DNA of 64,000 bases from Candidatus Parcubacteria bacterium. GTDB taxonomy: Bacteria > Patescibacteria > ABY1 > BM507 > UBA12075. Location: assembly GCA_002869165.1 (NCBI GenBank), contig PKTK01000012.1:1-64000 (forward strand). The letters run 5' to 3'. This document shows, in pieces, positions 41,979-50,551 of the stretch (its first letter is position 1; each line of letters begins with the position of its first letter). The position numbers and the translations under genes were made by a program. The notes under the pieces are model-generated. The model worked only from the letters and a program-made list of their open reading frames with translations. It searched no databases and was not told where the DNA came from.

Positions 41979-42854
41979 CTAATTTCTATTTAAATATTTT
42001 TCTAAAATTTTCTCCATTTCTCTTTTTTCTTCCTCTGTAATCTCTACTGATTTATTTATATCTGCAATTACATCCAAAAAATCATTTTCAGCCAAATTTT
42101 CATTCATTATACTACCTCTTTTATTAAGTTTATTGTAAAAATCAATAATGGTAATTATACTTTCATTTTCCAGAAATTTTTTAATTTCATTTTTATAGTC
42201 ATCAACCAGCTCCCAGTCGGATTTTTTAATAAAATTTATATCATAATTTGAATGTATTAAATCAATTAAGTATAAATGCTTTTGAATGTGTTTAATTGCT
42301 TTTACTGTGTTTACTAATTTTCTTTGAAAAATAATATTTGGCTGGTTGTTTGGCTCAAGCTCTTCTGGCTCAACACCTTGAGGCGAAAAATAATCAATAA
42401 GCTTGATTACATCAAAACCTAAATAATTTTTATCATCAAAAATTTCTTCTATTTTTTTGAACACCCTGTCAGCATCCTCTTGGTCTAAACTTTCATTCAA
42501 TAAATTATAAATTTTCTCTAAATTATTTTCTTCTTTTCTTAATAAAATAAGTTTTACATCAAGCCCAATTATAAAAGTGTTTAAACTATTTAAAGCTGAT
42601 TTATAATTTAAATATGCGGTTTGTAAATCCAGGATTATATAAGTAAAACTATTATAAAAAGCAATTAGCTTATTATATTCTTCAACTTCTCTTGGGGTGG
42701 TGCAAATACCATTCTCCAGCCTCTCTTGCTCTAAAACGCTTATTATTCGCTCTCCACCATCAGTAACTGAATTATTATTGGCAAACAATAACTCCACTTT
42801 CTCTTTAAAGGGTAAATTTTTTGATAAATTTTTAAAATCAATTTTGCTCTTCAT
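41979..42854 (-). CDS. hypothetical protein of the ssrA element
   Basis: A 291-residue, largely helical and charged protein (EYNKLIAFYNSFTYIILDLQ, KEENNLEKIYNLLNESLDQE), with coiled-coil potential and an acidic tail (EEEKREMEKILEKYLNRN). No membrane span. It ends before the excisionase leader and starts 4 nt after the previous gene, so they are co-transcribed. No family recognised. Confidence 0.6.
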   Translation of the reverse strand: MKSKIDFKNLSKNLPFKEKVELLFANNNSVTDGGERIISVLEQERLENGICTTPREVEEYNKLIAFYNSFTYIILDLQTAYLNYKSALNSLNTFIIGLDVKLILLRKEENNLEKIYNLLNESLDQEDADRVFKKIEEIFDDKNYLGFDVIKLIDYFSPQGVEPEELEPNNQPNIIFQRKLVNTVKAIKHIQKHLYLIDLIHSNYDINFIKKSDWELVDDYKNEIKKFLENESIITIIDFYNKLNKRGSIMNENLAENDFLDVIADINKSVEITEEEKREMEKILEKYLNRN

Positions 42855-42858
42855 ATGT

Positions 42859-43236
42859 TTAGTTTAATTTTATTTTCTTTTTAACCACTATTGCTTCAAT
42901 GGTTTCAATTTTTGACTTGATAGATATTTGCTCATAAGCTTTTAGTAGTTGCCCAGAAAGAACTCCGATGCAGTTGGCAGTTTTGTTATCCATTCTTCCT
43001 CCTCTAACCTCATTTATTACTTCGTTTAGTAGAGAAATTATATCCTCTGCTTGTTTAATCTCTATGGGATGTAAGTTGTGTTTAATTAAATTTTTATTTG
43101 CAATACCACCATTTCTGCGAGCTTGCATTTTTTCTTTTTCAGATATTTTTTCACTGTGCCAAAAACAGTGCTGTTCTCCTTTCAATGCCCGTGATAAACA
43201 TTGACCTCCTTTTTCTTTTTTGTGTTCACATTGCAT
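42859..43236 (-). CDS. small zinc-motif protein of the ssrA element
   Basis: A 125-residue protein. The N terminus has C-x8/9-C...C-x2-H (QCEHKKEKGGQCLSRALKGE then QHCFWH), a pattern I recall from phage and plasmid proteins. ARRNGGIANKNLIKHNLHPI and a helical C-terminal part follow. It might be a DNA-binding or terminase-small-subunit-like protein, but this is a guess. Confidence 0.55.
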   Translation of the reverse strand: MQCEHKKEKGGQCLSRALKGEQHCFWHSEKISEKEKMQARRNGGIANKNLIKHNLHPIEIKQAEDIISLLNEVINEVRGGRMDNKTANCIGVLSGQLLKAYEQISIKSKIETIEAIVVKKKIKLN

Positions 43237-43354
43237 ATAAGTTAACTTATGGGGGGGCTATATTGTTACTCTATTGTTTGTTTATTTAACCTTAAAGGAG
43301 ATAACTATATAGTTCCTATATTTAGTATTATAGTAATATACTACTGTTCTATAA

Positions 43355-43699
43355 TTAAAAATTAATTTTATCCACTTCAATTTCCGTGTCATTATCACGA
43401 ATACTTTTGCCTATTAAATAGTTATCATACTCTTCGCTAAACTGATTTAATGCTTTTTTTGTCAATTCGTCCCAAAATATTTTATCTTCTGTAAAAAATA
43501 TTTTCTTCCATTTTTTGTCCCCATAAGGCACGGACGGAGGGTAAAGAACAAATTGTTGGGTATTAGTTTCAAATTTTGATTTACGAATTGTAAATCCGTT
43601 GATTTCAAATTGAGCAACTAACATTGTTCCGATTGCTGGCAATTTTTCATCATCACGATAAGTAAATTTAAAATTTACATCCTCAATGCTAATTTTCAT
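43355..43699 (-). CDS. hypothetical protein of the ssrA element
   Basis: A 114-residue protein with alternating beta strands (MKISIEDVNFKFTYRDDEKL, AIGTMLVAQFEINGFTIRKS). The pattern resembles SpoVG-like small proteins, but I cannot confirm it. No SD. Confidence 0.5.
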   Translation of the reverse strand: MKISIEDVNFKFTYRDDEKLPAIGTMLVAQFEINGFTIRKSKFETNTQQFVLYPPSVPYGDKKWKKIFFTEDKIFWDELTKKALNQFSEEYDNYLIGKSIRDNDTEIEVDKINF

Positions 43700-43857
43700 A
43701 AAAATATATTAATAATTAAAAAACCTATACTAATTATATTATTAGTATAGGCTATAAATATTGGCTAAAAATAATAGGTTACATTATTTATTTTTTTAAT
43801 CAATTTTGTAAATTATTAATAAATTCCACTATAATAAATAATCTAACGGGTTACATT

Positions 43858-44871
43858 TTAGGTTACATTCTTTTTTCTGTGCTTATTAACCTTTCTTGCA
43901 TTTCTTTTCCTTTTGCATTCTGGTCTAATTTTTTCCGAACAAACTTCACCTGAATACCTTCTTCCATCTGGATTAAATAAAGGTAAAATTCTATTACATT
44001 CTGCACATCTTCGGACTTCATTTTCAGAAAGATAAAGTAATTCATAATATAAAAGCGATTTATAGTCATTAAATACTATTACACAATCCTCTCTTTCGTC
44101 AAAGGTGCATCTTTTAGTAAAGTTTTCAATGTTTTTTTTATTTATTTTTTTAGTTTTTAGTGCATTATTATTCAGAACTCCATCACACATCTCTACTAAT
44201 TCCCATATTGCCTTGTTGCAATTAAAAATTTTCTTATACTTTAAATCTTGTCTTAAAAATTCAACATCCTCTTCTGTTATTTGGTTTAAATATATTTTTT
44301 CTTCATATTTTTTTATTATTTTGTATATTTTATTTGCCTCATCTTGTGTAATTCCAAAAATATCTAAATTATCTTTTTTTTCAAAAACATCAGTAAAGCT
44401 ATACATTCTCCATTCCAGCAAGCCACCATAATCTACATACTCCACATTTATAGCAGGCATTGTCTTGTATGTAATATCATCTTTCATATTGCTAAAATAT
44501 TGTTTAATAGAGTCGCTACCCTTGGGCATTAAAGACCCTTTTAAGTATACTTGATTTCCAGCATTGTGATATTCCACAGAAACTAAAAAAACCAAGGAAA
44601 ATTGCTTGTCATAAGGAGGTGATAGTTCGTAATTAAAAATATCACAAGAAACAGTAATATCACAAACTTCATTTACTATCCTTTCAAGCTCGCCCTCATT
44701 TTTAAGGTATAATTCTACCAAGGAATTATCTTCCTTTTCTATATCTAAATCTTCTAATTTTAATTCGCTTGCTTGCCATCTCGGTATTATAGCAATACAT
44801 TTATGTTCAACATAACCCAAATTTTCATTAATAACATCTCTTGCCCTTTTTGTTGTATACTTTTTAGCCAT
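43858..44871 (-). CDS. hypothetical protein with C-terminal zinc finger (CGNR-like)
   Basis: A 337-residue protein. The last 50 residues have RRCAECNRILPLFNPDGRRY followed by CSEKIRPECKRKRNARK, a Cys4 finger with a basic tail that resembles CGNR or related zinc fingers and suggests nucleic-acid binding. The N-terminal 280 residues are not recognised. It is AT-rich like the other genes of this half of the element. Confidence 0.6.
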   Translation of the reverse strand: MAKKYTTKRARDVINENLGYVEHKCIAIIPRWQASELKLEDLDIEKEDNSLVELYLKNEGELERIVNEVCDITVSCDIFNYELSPPYDKQFSLVFLVSVEYHNAGNQVYLKGSLMPKGSDSIKQYFSNMKDDITYKTMPAINVEYVDYGGLLEWRMYSFTDVFEKKDNLDIFGITQDEANKIYKIIKKYEEKIYLNQITEEDVEFLRQDLKYKKIFNCNKAIWELVEMCDGVLNNNALKTKKINKKNIENFTKRCTFDEREDCVIVFNDYKSLLYYELLYLSENEVRRCAECNRILPLFNPDGRRYSGEVCSEKIRPECKRKRNARKVNKHRKKNVT

Positions 44872-44898
44872 TTTAAAAATTAAAAAACTATGTCATTA

Positions 44899-44979
44899 TA
44901 GCCGAGAAGCTATTCAGAGACGCAGAAAGGTTTAACTCCTCTGGACAAGAAGAGTAATCTCTAAATTAAATCTCGGCTA
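44899..44979 (-). ncRNA. candidate structured leader or small RNA
   Basis: The ends TAGCCGAGA (44899-44907) and TCTCGGCTA (44971-44979) pair over 9 bp; inside, AGAGA/TCTCT and ACTCCTCT/AGAAGAGT form further stems. It lies directly upstream of the gene at 43858 and could be its leader. Confidence 0.4.
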
Positions 44980-45077
44980 CAAGGACAGAGCCATAATTTA
45001 TTTCCTTTCTGCTTTGTTAATGTTTAAATGAAGTGTCCAGTTTCACTATTATTAATATATCAATTATATTATTATAG

Positions 45078-45941
45078 TCAATTATTTTTAATTGTATTTT
45101 TAATAATAAATTCTAAATACTCTTTGTTATTGCCAAAAACTGTTTTTGCACTTCTAACTGTTCTTTTGATTATATTATCAAACTGCCTTTCGGTTATATC
45201 AATATATTTTATATCGTTATTGGTAAGTAGGTCCCAGTTTGCATACAAAACAATATTAGAAGTTAAAGGCAAAGTAAACTCTATGTCTTTATGTCCAAAC
45301 CCAGCTCTTGCACCAATTGCGTTAGGTCCAAATTTTTTTTCTCTTTCAGGGCTACATATATGTGCTGGATTATCAGAGGATATAAAATTTTTATCCTTTG
45401 GTGCTGTTAATAGCTTCCAGTGCATATTATATAAATAATTTGCAACATACAAAGAAGTGTTCATTGAACTATTTGCGAAGTGCGAATTAAAATTTTCTAA
45501 ACCTTCTTTAATTTCGTCTATGCTAACACCCTTACCAGAAGAGGCTGGAGGCAAATAACTATCACTGTTATTTACAGAAAAATTTTTTGAGCTTTCTGCA
45601 ATATCATTCAAAAATCCCCTAAACTGCTCTCTATTTAATCTAATTCTGTTAAAAATTGTTGATGTATAAATGGATAGCCATAATTTATCGGTGGTGTTAA
45701 TTGGTTCTTTATTATTTATTTTATTTTTAATAATTTTTGAATATTCACTTTCTAATTCCGACAAACTCTCCTCAATATCAAGAGAGCCATTAACAGTATT
45801 ATAATGACCTTCTTTAAATTTATTTAGCGGGTTAGTTTTATAAATCCTGTCGTCCTCTTCTAAAACCCAAATTTTACCATCTTTATCGGCAAAATTTTTC
45901 TGGTAAGTTACACTAATGTAATGGTGATAGACTTTTTTCAT
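45078..45941 (-). CDS. DUF4238-like protein
   Basis: A 287-residue protein. The start (KKVYHHYISVTYQKNFADKD, then GKIWVLEEDD) and the block PKDKNFISSDNPAHICSP fit what I remember of DUF4238, a family of unknown biochemical role found scattered in mobile DNA and sometimes near defence genes. It is a single gene, with no SD, in the AT-rich half of the element. Confidence 0.65.
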   Translation of the reverse strand: MKKVYHHYISVTYQKNFADKDGKIWVLEEDDRIYKTNPLNKFKEGHYNTVNGSLDIEESLSELESEYSKIIKNKINNKEPINTTDKLWLSIYTSTIFNRIRLNREQFRGFLNDIAESSKNFSVNNSDSYLPPASSGKGVSIDEIKEGLENFNSHFANSSMNTSLYVANYLYNMHWKLLTAPKDKNFISSDNPAHICSPEREKKFGPNAIGARAGFGHKDIEFTLPLTSNIVLYANWDLLTNNDIKYIDITERQFDNIIKRTVRSAKTVFGNNKEYLEFIIKNTIKNN

Positions 45942-45995
45942 AATTTTAGATTATTATATGTAGTTACTATATTATTTTTTATATAATTAAACAAG

Positions 45996-46033
45996 AAAAA
46001 ACCTGCGAAAGCGTTGTTTTGCTATCGCAGGTT
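45996..46033 (-). terminator. terminator after trpF
   Basis: AACCTGCGA (46000-46008) pairs with TCGCAGGTT (46025-46033), with a T-run on the minus strand. A near copy is at 47397-47436. Confidence 0.75.
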
Positions 46034-46056
46034 GTGTTGTATAAAGTTTCAAGTTT

Positions 46057-46710
46057 TTAACTTATGATATTTTTTGCATTATGTATAAATGCTTTTAATT
46101 TTTCATTGCTTTTAAATCCGCTTTCTCCTTTCGTGCCAGAGTTGGCATCAACACCGAAAGGTTTTACTGCCTGGATTGCCTCATTAACATTTTCAGGATT
46201 AAGTCCTCCTGCTAAAAAGACAGGCTTTCTGTATTTTTCTACTATCTCACGACTTAAATCCCAATCGTGTGTTATTCCGGTTCCTCCAACTTGGTCAGTT
46301 TCAAGGTTCACGGTATCCAACAATATTGCATCTACGGCATTTAAATATCCATAACCATTAGCAATAGATTTTTCATTTACCACGTGCAGGGATTTAATCA
46401 GTTTTATATATGGTATTTTCTCCCTGATAATTTGGGCGTCATCTGGCGTGCTGTCACCGTGCAACTGAATAGTTGTTACTCCGATGAATTGAGCAAGCGA
46501 AACAATTTCTTCATTATCAACAAGATGGGTTACAAATACGGATGAACAAAATGGAGGCAAATGACTCACTATTTTTTTAGCAAATTCTTTATCAATAAAA
46601 TCAGTTGATGAATGTTTTTGCCCAACCAGCAAACCGATTGCATCAGCACCATAGAATACTGCCATCAATGCATCCTCTGTGCTTTTTATACCGCATACTT
46701 TAACTCTCAT
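46057..46710 (-). CDS. trpF: phosphoribosylanthranilate isomerase (TrpF)
   Basis: ATG at 46710 with SD AAGGAGA; the long ORF upstream is an artefact of overlap. 217 residues form a complete TIM barrel of the TrpF family: MRVKVCGIKSTEDALMAVFY (catalytic Cys), TTIQLHGDSTPDDA, DTVNLETDQVGGTG, FLAGGLNPENVNEAI and GVDANSGTKGESGFK. TrpF isomerises phosphoribosylanthranilate in tryptophan synthesis. No other trp gene is in this window, so its substrate in this host is uncertain. It is the last gene of the cargo operon. Confidence 0.88.
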   Translation of the reverse strand: MRVKVCGIKSTEDALMAVFYGADAIGLLVGQKHSSTDFIDKEFAKKIVSHLPPFCSSVFVTHLVDNEEIVSLAQFIGVTTIQLHGDSTPDDAQIIREKIPYIKLIKSLHVVNEKSIANGYGYLNAVDAILLDTVNLETDQVGGTGITHDWDLSREIVEKYRKPVFLAGGLNPENVNEAIQAVKPFGVDANSGTKGESGFKSNEKLKAFIHNAKNIIS

Positions 46711-47293
46711 TTTTTTCTCCTTTTGTTCTATGTTTAAGAATAAGTTCAAGTAAAATTTCAGCATACCAGTCTGCGACTTCAACCATTGCATCGGTTGCTT
46801 CCTTGTCATTGGAATAAAGTCTCTTGCCAAAGTTATCAATTTTTCTTTCGCATTTTGAAAAAAGAATACTAACAAGAGAGGAATGGTGGTTGCATAGACA
46901 AAATTCAATATATGCAATCATTGCTCTTTTGAGAAATTCTGGAGACTCTGCATTAATACAGTCAATAAAATGTTCTGCTATTGCGTTAGCCACTTCTTTG
47001 TCATCGCCAGCTTCTGTGAAATGGGCATAAGGCAACAAAAAAAGCATTTCAGTTTCTTTGTTGAAATCAATCACTTCCTCAAGATAGCCCTTAACTTCAA
47101 CTATTGCCTTTTTCGCTAAATCACTCAAAATGCCTGGATAATGCTCTTTATCTAAATACACAGCAAGAGCTTCAACACCATCACCTCCGTTATTAAAAAC
47201 AGATGCTTCCATAATCATCTTTTTGTTCAATCCAATAATATATGGTATTTCGTGCCATTTGATTGCTCCAACTCCACCGCCTATTGTAAGCAT
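46700..47293 (-). CDS. hypothetical protein of the cargo operon
   Basis: A 197-residue acidic protein with strong SD (GGAGGAAAT before ATG at 47293). Starts MLTIGGGVGAIKWHEIPYII and continues as a helical protein (AKKAIVEVKGYLEEVIDFNK). Its stop overlaps the trpF start by 11 nt, so translation is coupled and a joint task with TrpF is likely. No family recognised. Confidence 0.6.
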   Translation of the reverse strand: MLTIGGGVGAIKWHEIPYIIGLNKKMIMEASVFNNGGDGVEALAVYLDKEHYPGILSDLAKKAIVEVKGYLEEVIDFNKETEMLFLLPYAHFTEAGDDKEVANAIAEHFIDCINAESPEFLKRAMIAYIEFCLCNHHSSLVSILFSKCERKIDNFGKRLYSNDKEATDAMVEVADWYAEILLELILKHRTKGEKNES

Positions 47294-47396
47294 AATTTCC
47301 TCCTCCAGTTTGAATATTTTGTATTACAAATTATTATCAAGGTTCAAATATGATTATATATGTTTATCATATTTTATATAAAAAATCAAGAATAAA

Positions 47397-47436
47397 AGAA
47401 AAACCTGCTAAAGCGTTGTTTTGCTCTTCGCAGGTT
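47397..47436 (-). terminator. hairpin between cargo operon parts
   Basis: AACCTGC (47402-47408) pairs with GCAGGTT (47430-47436); sequence and loop (AAGCGTTGTTTTGCT) nearly equal the hairpin after trpF. Minus-strand T-run TTTTTC. Confidence 0.7.
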
Positions 47437-47458
47437 GTGTTGTTTGTGGGTTTATTGG

Positions 47459-47689
47459 TTAAAGCCACCAAAAGGTTTTGTTGTTTTTGGCTAACCCTTT
47501 TCCAATTTGCTCACGGACATCTGCAAATGAATGAAGGGCGAAAAGATTGAAAGTTTTTCCATCTCTTTCTATGCTACGACCGGTGTCACTCACTTCCATA
47601 GCGTCAAAATCAATCATTAGCATTCCGCCGTCTTTTACAGACATTATCCGTAGTTCGTCAAAATTTGCGTCTACTGCTATTACAGCCAT
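47459..47689 (-). CDS. small hypothetical protein of the cargo operon
   Basis: 76 residues with SD (AGGAGGG). Beta-rich start (MAVIAVDANFDELRIMSVKD), no signal peptide. It follows the 167-residue gene by 12 nt. Confidence 0.55.
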   Translation of the reverse strand: MAVIAVDANFDELRIMSVKDGGMLMIDFDAMEVSDTGRSIERDGKTFNLFALHSFADVREQIGKGLAKNNKTFWWL

Positions 47690-47701
47690 TGAAGCCCTCC
47701 T

Positions 47702-48205
47702 TTATTCATCGTAAAGATAATTAGCCAACACGGCGAATATCTCGTTGTTGTTTCTTTTGGCGATGTCTTCTGCGTTTATAAGGGACAACAAATCCAGTTC
47801 AATGGCGACAGCCATCATCACGGCTTCATCGGCTTGTTCAGGCAGTCCAGAAAAGGAAAGGATGTAGTTGTCGGCAACGATAGCTCCGCCCCATTTCCCG
47901 TTATCAGGGTCACGGCTTTCATAGCTGGTCATATGACCAAGCTCAAAGTGTGTAGAAATAAGCCTTGCTCCTTTCTCTTCGGAGTTGTAGGAGTAAGCTG
48001 ACCATTTTTCTTGCGGAACAGGTTTGCCGACAATACTTACAAACTCAAGTCTTTTAGCGCCAAGGCTGTAAATACTGACATAGCCTCCTTTTTTGAGGAT
48101 GCCTTTACTTGTTGCAAGTTCTGGGTAATTTTTAACAAGAATGTTAACAATCTCCCCGGTTTTTTCAATTACCTTTTCAACAACTTTTGCTGTAAATTCG
48201 TTCAC
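47702..48205 (-). CDS. hypothetical protein of the cargo operon (weak GlcG/HbpS similarity)
   Basis: A 167-residue protein starting at GTG (48205) with SD GGAGGGAAG. The segment GKWGGAIVADNYILSFSGLP then EQADEAVMMAVAIELDLL recalls the last strand and helix of the GlcG/HbpS (DUF336) fold, but similarity is weak. Composition is richer in G+C than the other half of the element. Confidence 0.5.
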   Translation of the reverse strand: MNEFTAKVVEKVIEKTGEIVNILVKNYPELATSKGILKKGGYVSIYSLGAKRLEFVSIVGKPVPQEKWSAYSYNSEEKGARLISTHFELGHMTSYESRDPDNGKWGGAIVADNYILSFSGLPEQADEAVMMAVAIELDLLSLINAEDIAKRNNNEIFAVLANYLYDE

Positions 48206-48217
48206 GCTTCCCTCCTG

Positions 48218-48526
48218 TTATTTAGATTTTTCGGTTTTCATTTCACCAGCCGAGAAAAACCCCTCAACCGCCATTGTTTCAGTGTCAATATCAATATTGG
48301 CTTCTTTGAGCTTTTCCTTGATTTCATTGCGTGTTTTTTCTTCGGTGGAACAGATGCGGATGTAAGGTGCTGATTTGACACTGCTATCAAAAGTCCACAC
48401 AGTAGATGGGACAAATGTAACAATTGCGTCTTTCTGCAACCCCATATCGTGCATTACCAGTCCGATAATTGAAGTAAGGTTGCTTGCCTTATTTTCATCC
48501 ATTCCAAAAATCATAATGTTTGGCAT
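48218..48526 (-). CDS. small hypothetical protein of the cargo operon
   Basis: 102 residues with SD (TAGGAGAAAG). Alternating strands and helices (MPNIMIFGMDENKASNLTSI, then IRICSTEEKTRNEIKEKL) suggest a small alpha/beta, perhaps tautomerase-like, fold. No catalytic motif can be named. It is 12 nt before the next gene. Confidence 0.55.
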   Translation of the reverse strand: MPNIMIFGMDENKASNLTSIIGLVMHDMGLQKDAIVTFVPSTVWTFDSSVKSAPYIRICSTEEKTRNEIKEKLKEANIDIDTETMAVEGFFSAGEMKTEKSK

Positions 48527-48579
48527 TTTCTTTCTCCTAATAAGTCTGTGTTTAAATAATGATAAATAATAAATAATAA

Positions 48580-48834
48580 TTACAAAATAGATTTTTTTAT
48601 TTCAATTTTTGGATTTGACAAGGTGATTACCATTTCAAATTCTAATGTTTTTAACATTTTAATCAAGGTTTCAAAAGATAAATTTTTTTTACCACCTTCA
48701 ACAAGTGCAATATAATTTGAGGTTAGCTCCATTTTATCAGCCAGTGTTTTTTGAGATATGCCGTTGTTTATTCTTGCAGTCTTTAATAAGATGCCCATAT
48801 CTTTCATTGCTTGTATCTTTATTTTTTCTATCAT
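48580..48834 (-). CDS. XRE-family HTH regulator
   Basis: 84 residues with the helix-turn-helix ARINNGISQKTLADKMELTS then NYIALVEGGKKNLSFETLIK. Strong SD (AAGGAGAG). It heads the cargo operon and probably regulates it. The gap 48835-49130 upstream has no gene. Confidence 0.8.
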   Translation of the reverse strand: MIEKIKIQAMKDMGILLKTARINNGISQKTLADKMELTSNYIALVEGGKKNLSFETLIKMLKTLEFEMVITLSNPKIEIKKSIL

Positions 48835-49130
48835 TTAACTCTCCTTTTTCGCTTTATATAATTGTAAAATGAACAAAAATTAATATTACAGTATATCACG
48901 AAAACTACAAAAAGTCAACTATTTTAGCTGACTCTGAAATTTAATCCCTAATGTCACTTCCTCTATGTTGCATTGAGCATTTCACTGCCCAAATACTGTC
49001 CACGAAGTGGTAATTAATGATTAAATGTGAATAGTAGTGACGACTTCTGCAAATCGGTTTTTTCTTTAAGTTAAAGCAAATTATTGAATTTTGTTTAACC
49101 TTGCAGAAATACTCAATTTGCCTCTTTTAC

Positions 49131-49153
49131 AGTTCAACTCTCGCCATCTCCAC
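49131..49153 (+). repeat. attR core of the integrative element
   Basis: Exact 23-nt copy of attL (40490-40512). The sequence after it shows the tRNA-tail repeat architecture. Confidence 0.85.
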
Positions 49154-49345
49154 CATAATAAAACAGTCATTTGAAATGGCTGTTTTATTATGGTGTAAAT
49201 GGTGGGTATGTTTAAATTGCTATGATTATACGCATTATTATCACAAAAAAAACAAATAGCAGGTAGACGGTACAAAACAGAAAAATTAAAAATATTTTGA
49301 GGGGGTGAGGCTTCTGCCTCTCTACTCTCACCATCTCCACCAACA
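49131..49345 (+). repeat. tRNA-tail repeat unit behind attR of ssrA
   Basis: attR tail plus hairpin arm (49131-49174) is followed by a decayed inverted copy (49176-49220; GGCTGTTTTATTATGGTG and on). A further direct copy (ACTCTCACCATCTCCACC, one mismatch) lies at 49324-49341 after TTGAGGGGGTG and GGCTTC, again followed by a hairpin with ATAAAACAACC. No gene in 49154-49413. Confidence 0.75.
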
Positions 49346-49413
49346 TAAAACAACCACACAAAGTGGTTGTTTTATTTTATAAGACTATTGAAAATAAAGT
49401 TACTATAAATTAT

Positions 49414-49782
49414 TTAATAATTTAATGCTTTTATAAAATTAAAAATAATAGAAAAAATAAACCAAAAAATAAATGCAATAAAAACAATAAAACGGACTTT
49501 TCTATATACTGATCTATACGCTAAACCAAGTTTTTTCAAAATGTTAATTATTTTAATTCGTTGTTCCATGGAAAGAAGCCCCACATATAATGAATAGCCA
49601 ATACCTACAAAAATCATTGGACCAAAAATAAAATACAGCCAAGCTGGGTTATTTATAAATATACTTAACAAATCAGAAAAATCAAAATCTTTATCTAGGA
49701 AGATAAATATTGGTATTATAAGAATTAAACCAATCAAAGCTATTATAAGATCTCTTTTGTTCAATTTACGATCTTGATCCAT
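49414..49782 (-). CDS. hypothetical membrane protein
   Basis: 122 residues with three membrane helices (about 12-29, 45-68 and 96-117) and a basic loop (RIKIINILKKLGLAYRSVYR). No SD and no family recognised. It lies outside the integrated element. Confidence 0.6.
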   Translation of the reverse strand: MDQDRKLNKRDLIIALIGLILIIPIFIFLDKDFDFSDLLSIFINNPAWLYFIFGPMIFVGIGYSLYVGLLSMEQRIKIINILKKLGLAYRSVYRKVRFIVFIAFIFWFIFSIIFNFIKALNY

Positions 49783-49927
49783 TTTTTATTATTATTTCAA
49801 ATTATACCATTAAATTAGCAATTAGAAAATATAAAAAAGACATTTAAGAAGTCGAACAATTATCCATAAAGCAGTGACTACCAATTAGTAAAGACTTAAA
49901 CAATTAATATAATATGTATTATAAATA

Positions 49928-49956
49928 AAAAACGCCCAAATTATATTAGGGCGTTT
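49928..49956 (-). terminator. terminator of the GlcG/HbpS-family gene
   Basis: AAACGCCC pairs with GGGCGTTT; minus strand then T-rich. Confidence 0.75.
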
Positions 49957-49967
49957 GAATTTTTGAA

Positions 49968-50405
49968 TTAATTTTTCTGAGTACTGAAACCTGCTTGCAC
50001 AACTGACCGAAAAGCAATATCATGAGCTCCTTCATTGTTTTCATCATCCAGAGAAATACCGATTGCACCTATCAATGACTGACCATTATATATCGGTACT
50101 CCGCCACCTTCACAGATAAATCTCTCTGTCTGAATTCCCATAATCTCAGGTGTTGTTCCTCTTTCATCAAGTGCACGTTGACAGTACTTAGTACTTTCAC
50201 CAGTCCACAATGATTGTCTGGCTTTCAAAAAAGCCTCGTTGGATAAACCTGGGCTCATGTTTTCCATTATGCTTCTGGCAATCTCTACGCCACTCACATT
50301 AACAATTTTGATTGATGCATTTAACATTCTCTCCGTGGTCTCATTGTATGCCAAATTAAGTATTTGCATAGCCTCTTTGGCAACTAGCGATTTAACTTGT
50401 CCCAT
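49968..50405 (-). CDS. GlcG/HbpS-family protein (DUF336)
   Basis: 145 residues with the fold's landmarks: N-terminal helix (AKEAMQILNLAYNETTERML), strand IKIVNVSGVEIARSIMENMS, and the end GGGVPIYNGQSLIGAIGISL. HbpS members bind haem; GlcG's role is uncertain. It has a good SD (AAAGGAGAA) and no signal peptide, so it is cytoplasmic. Single-gene unit. Confidence 0.82.
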   Translation of the reverse strand: MGQVKSLVAKEAMQILNLAYNETTERMLNASIKIVNVSGVEIARSIMENMSPGLSNEAFLKARQSLWTGESTKYCQRALDERGTTPEIMGIQTERFICEGGGVPIYNGQSLIGAIGISLDDENNEGAHDIAFRSVVQAGFSTQKN

Positions 50406-50472
50406 TTAATTCTCCTTTTTTAAAGTAACGTTTAAAAAAATATCAAGTACATTATATTAATATTTTTATCTC

Positions 50473-50499
50473 AAAATGTCAAATTTATGTTGACATTTT
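50473..50499 (+). promoter_or_regulatory. inverted-repeat operator candidate
   Basis: AAAATGTCAA (50473-50482) is the exact inverse of TTGACATTTT (50490-50499). It contains TTGACA and sits between two divergent genes, with a TATAAT at 50508-50513. Confidence 0.45.
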
Positions 50500-50551
50500 T
50501 ACTAAAGTATAATATTTTTATTAAAATTGATCTTTTAAAATGAGGTGAATA

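Larger units (their letters stand above)
40490..49153. mobile_element. integrative element in the 3' end of ssrA
   Basis: An approximately 8.6-kb element bounded by 23-nt direct repeats of the ssrA 3' end, with a tyrosine integrase next to attL and an excisionase-like gene behind it. tmRNA genes are well-known integration targets. Next come AT-rich unknown genes and a separate cargo operon of higher G+C. No conjugation, capsid or replication gene is recognised, so transfer may depend on a helper. All genes are on the minus strand, so they run toward attL. Confidence 0.85.

Noticed and set aside
49081..49359. 92-codon minus-strand frame over attR
   Set aside because: It is the antisense of the ssrA tail copies; no SD and repeated sequence.
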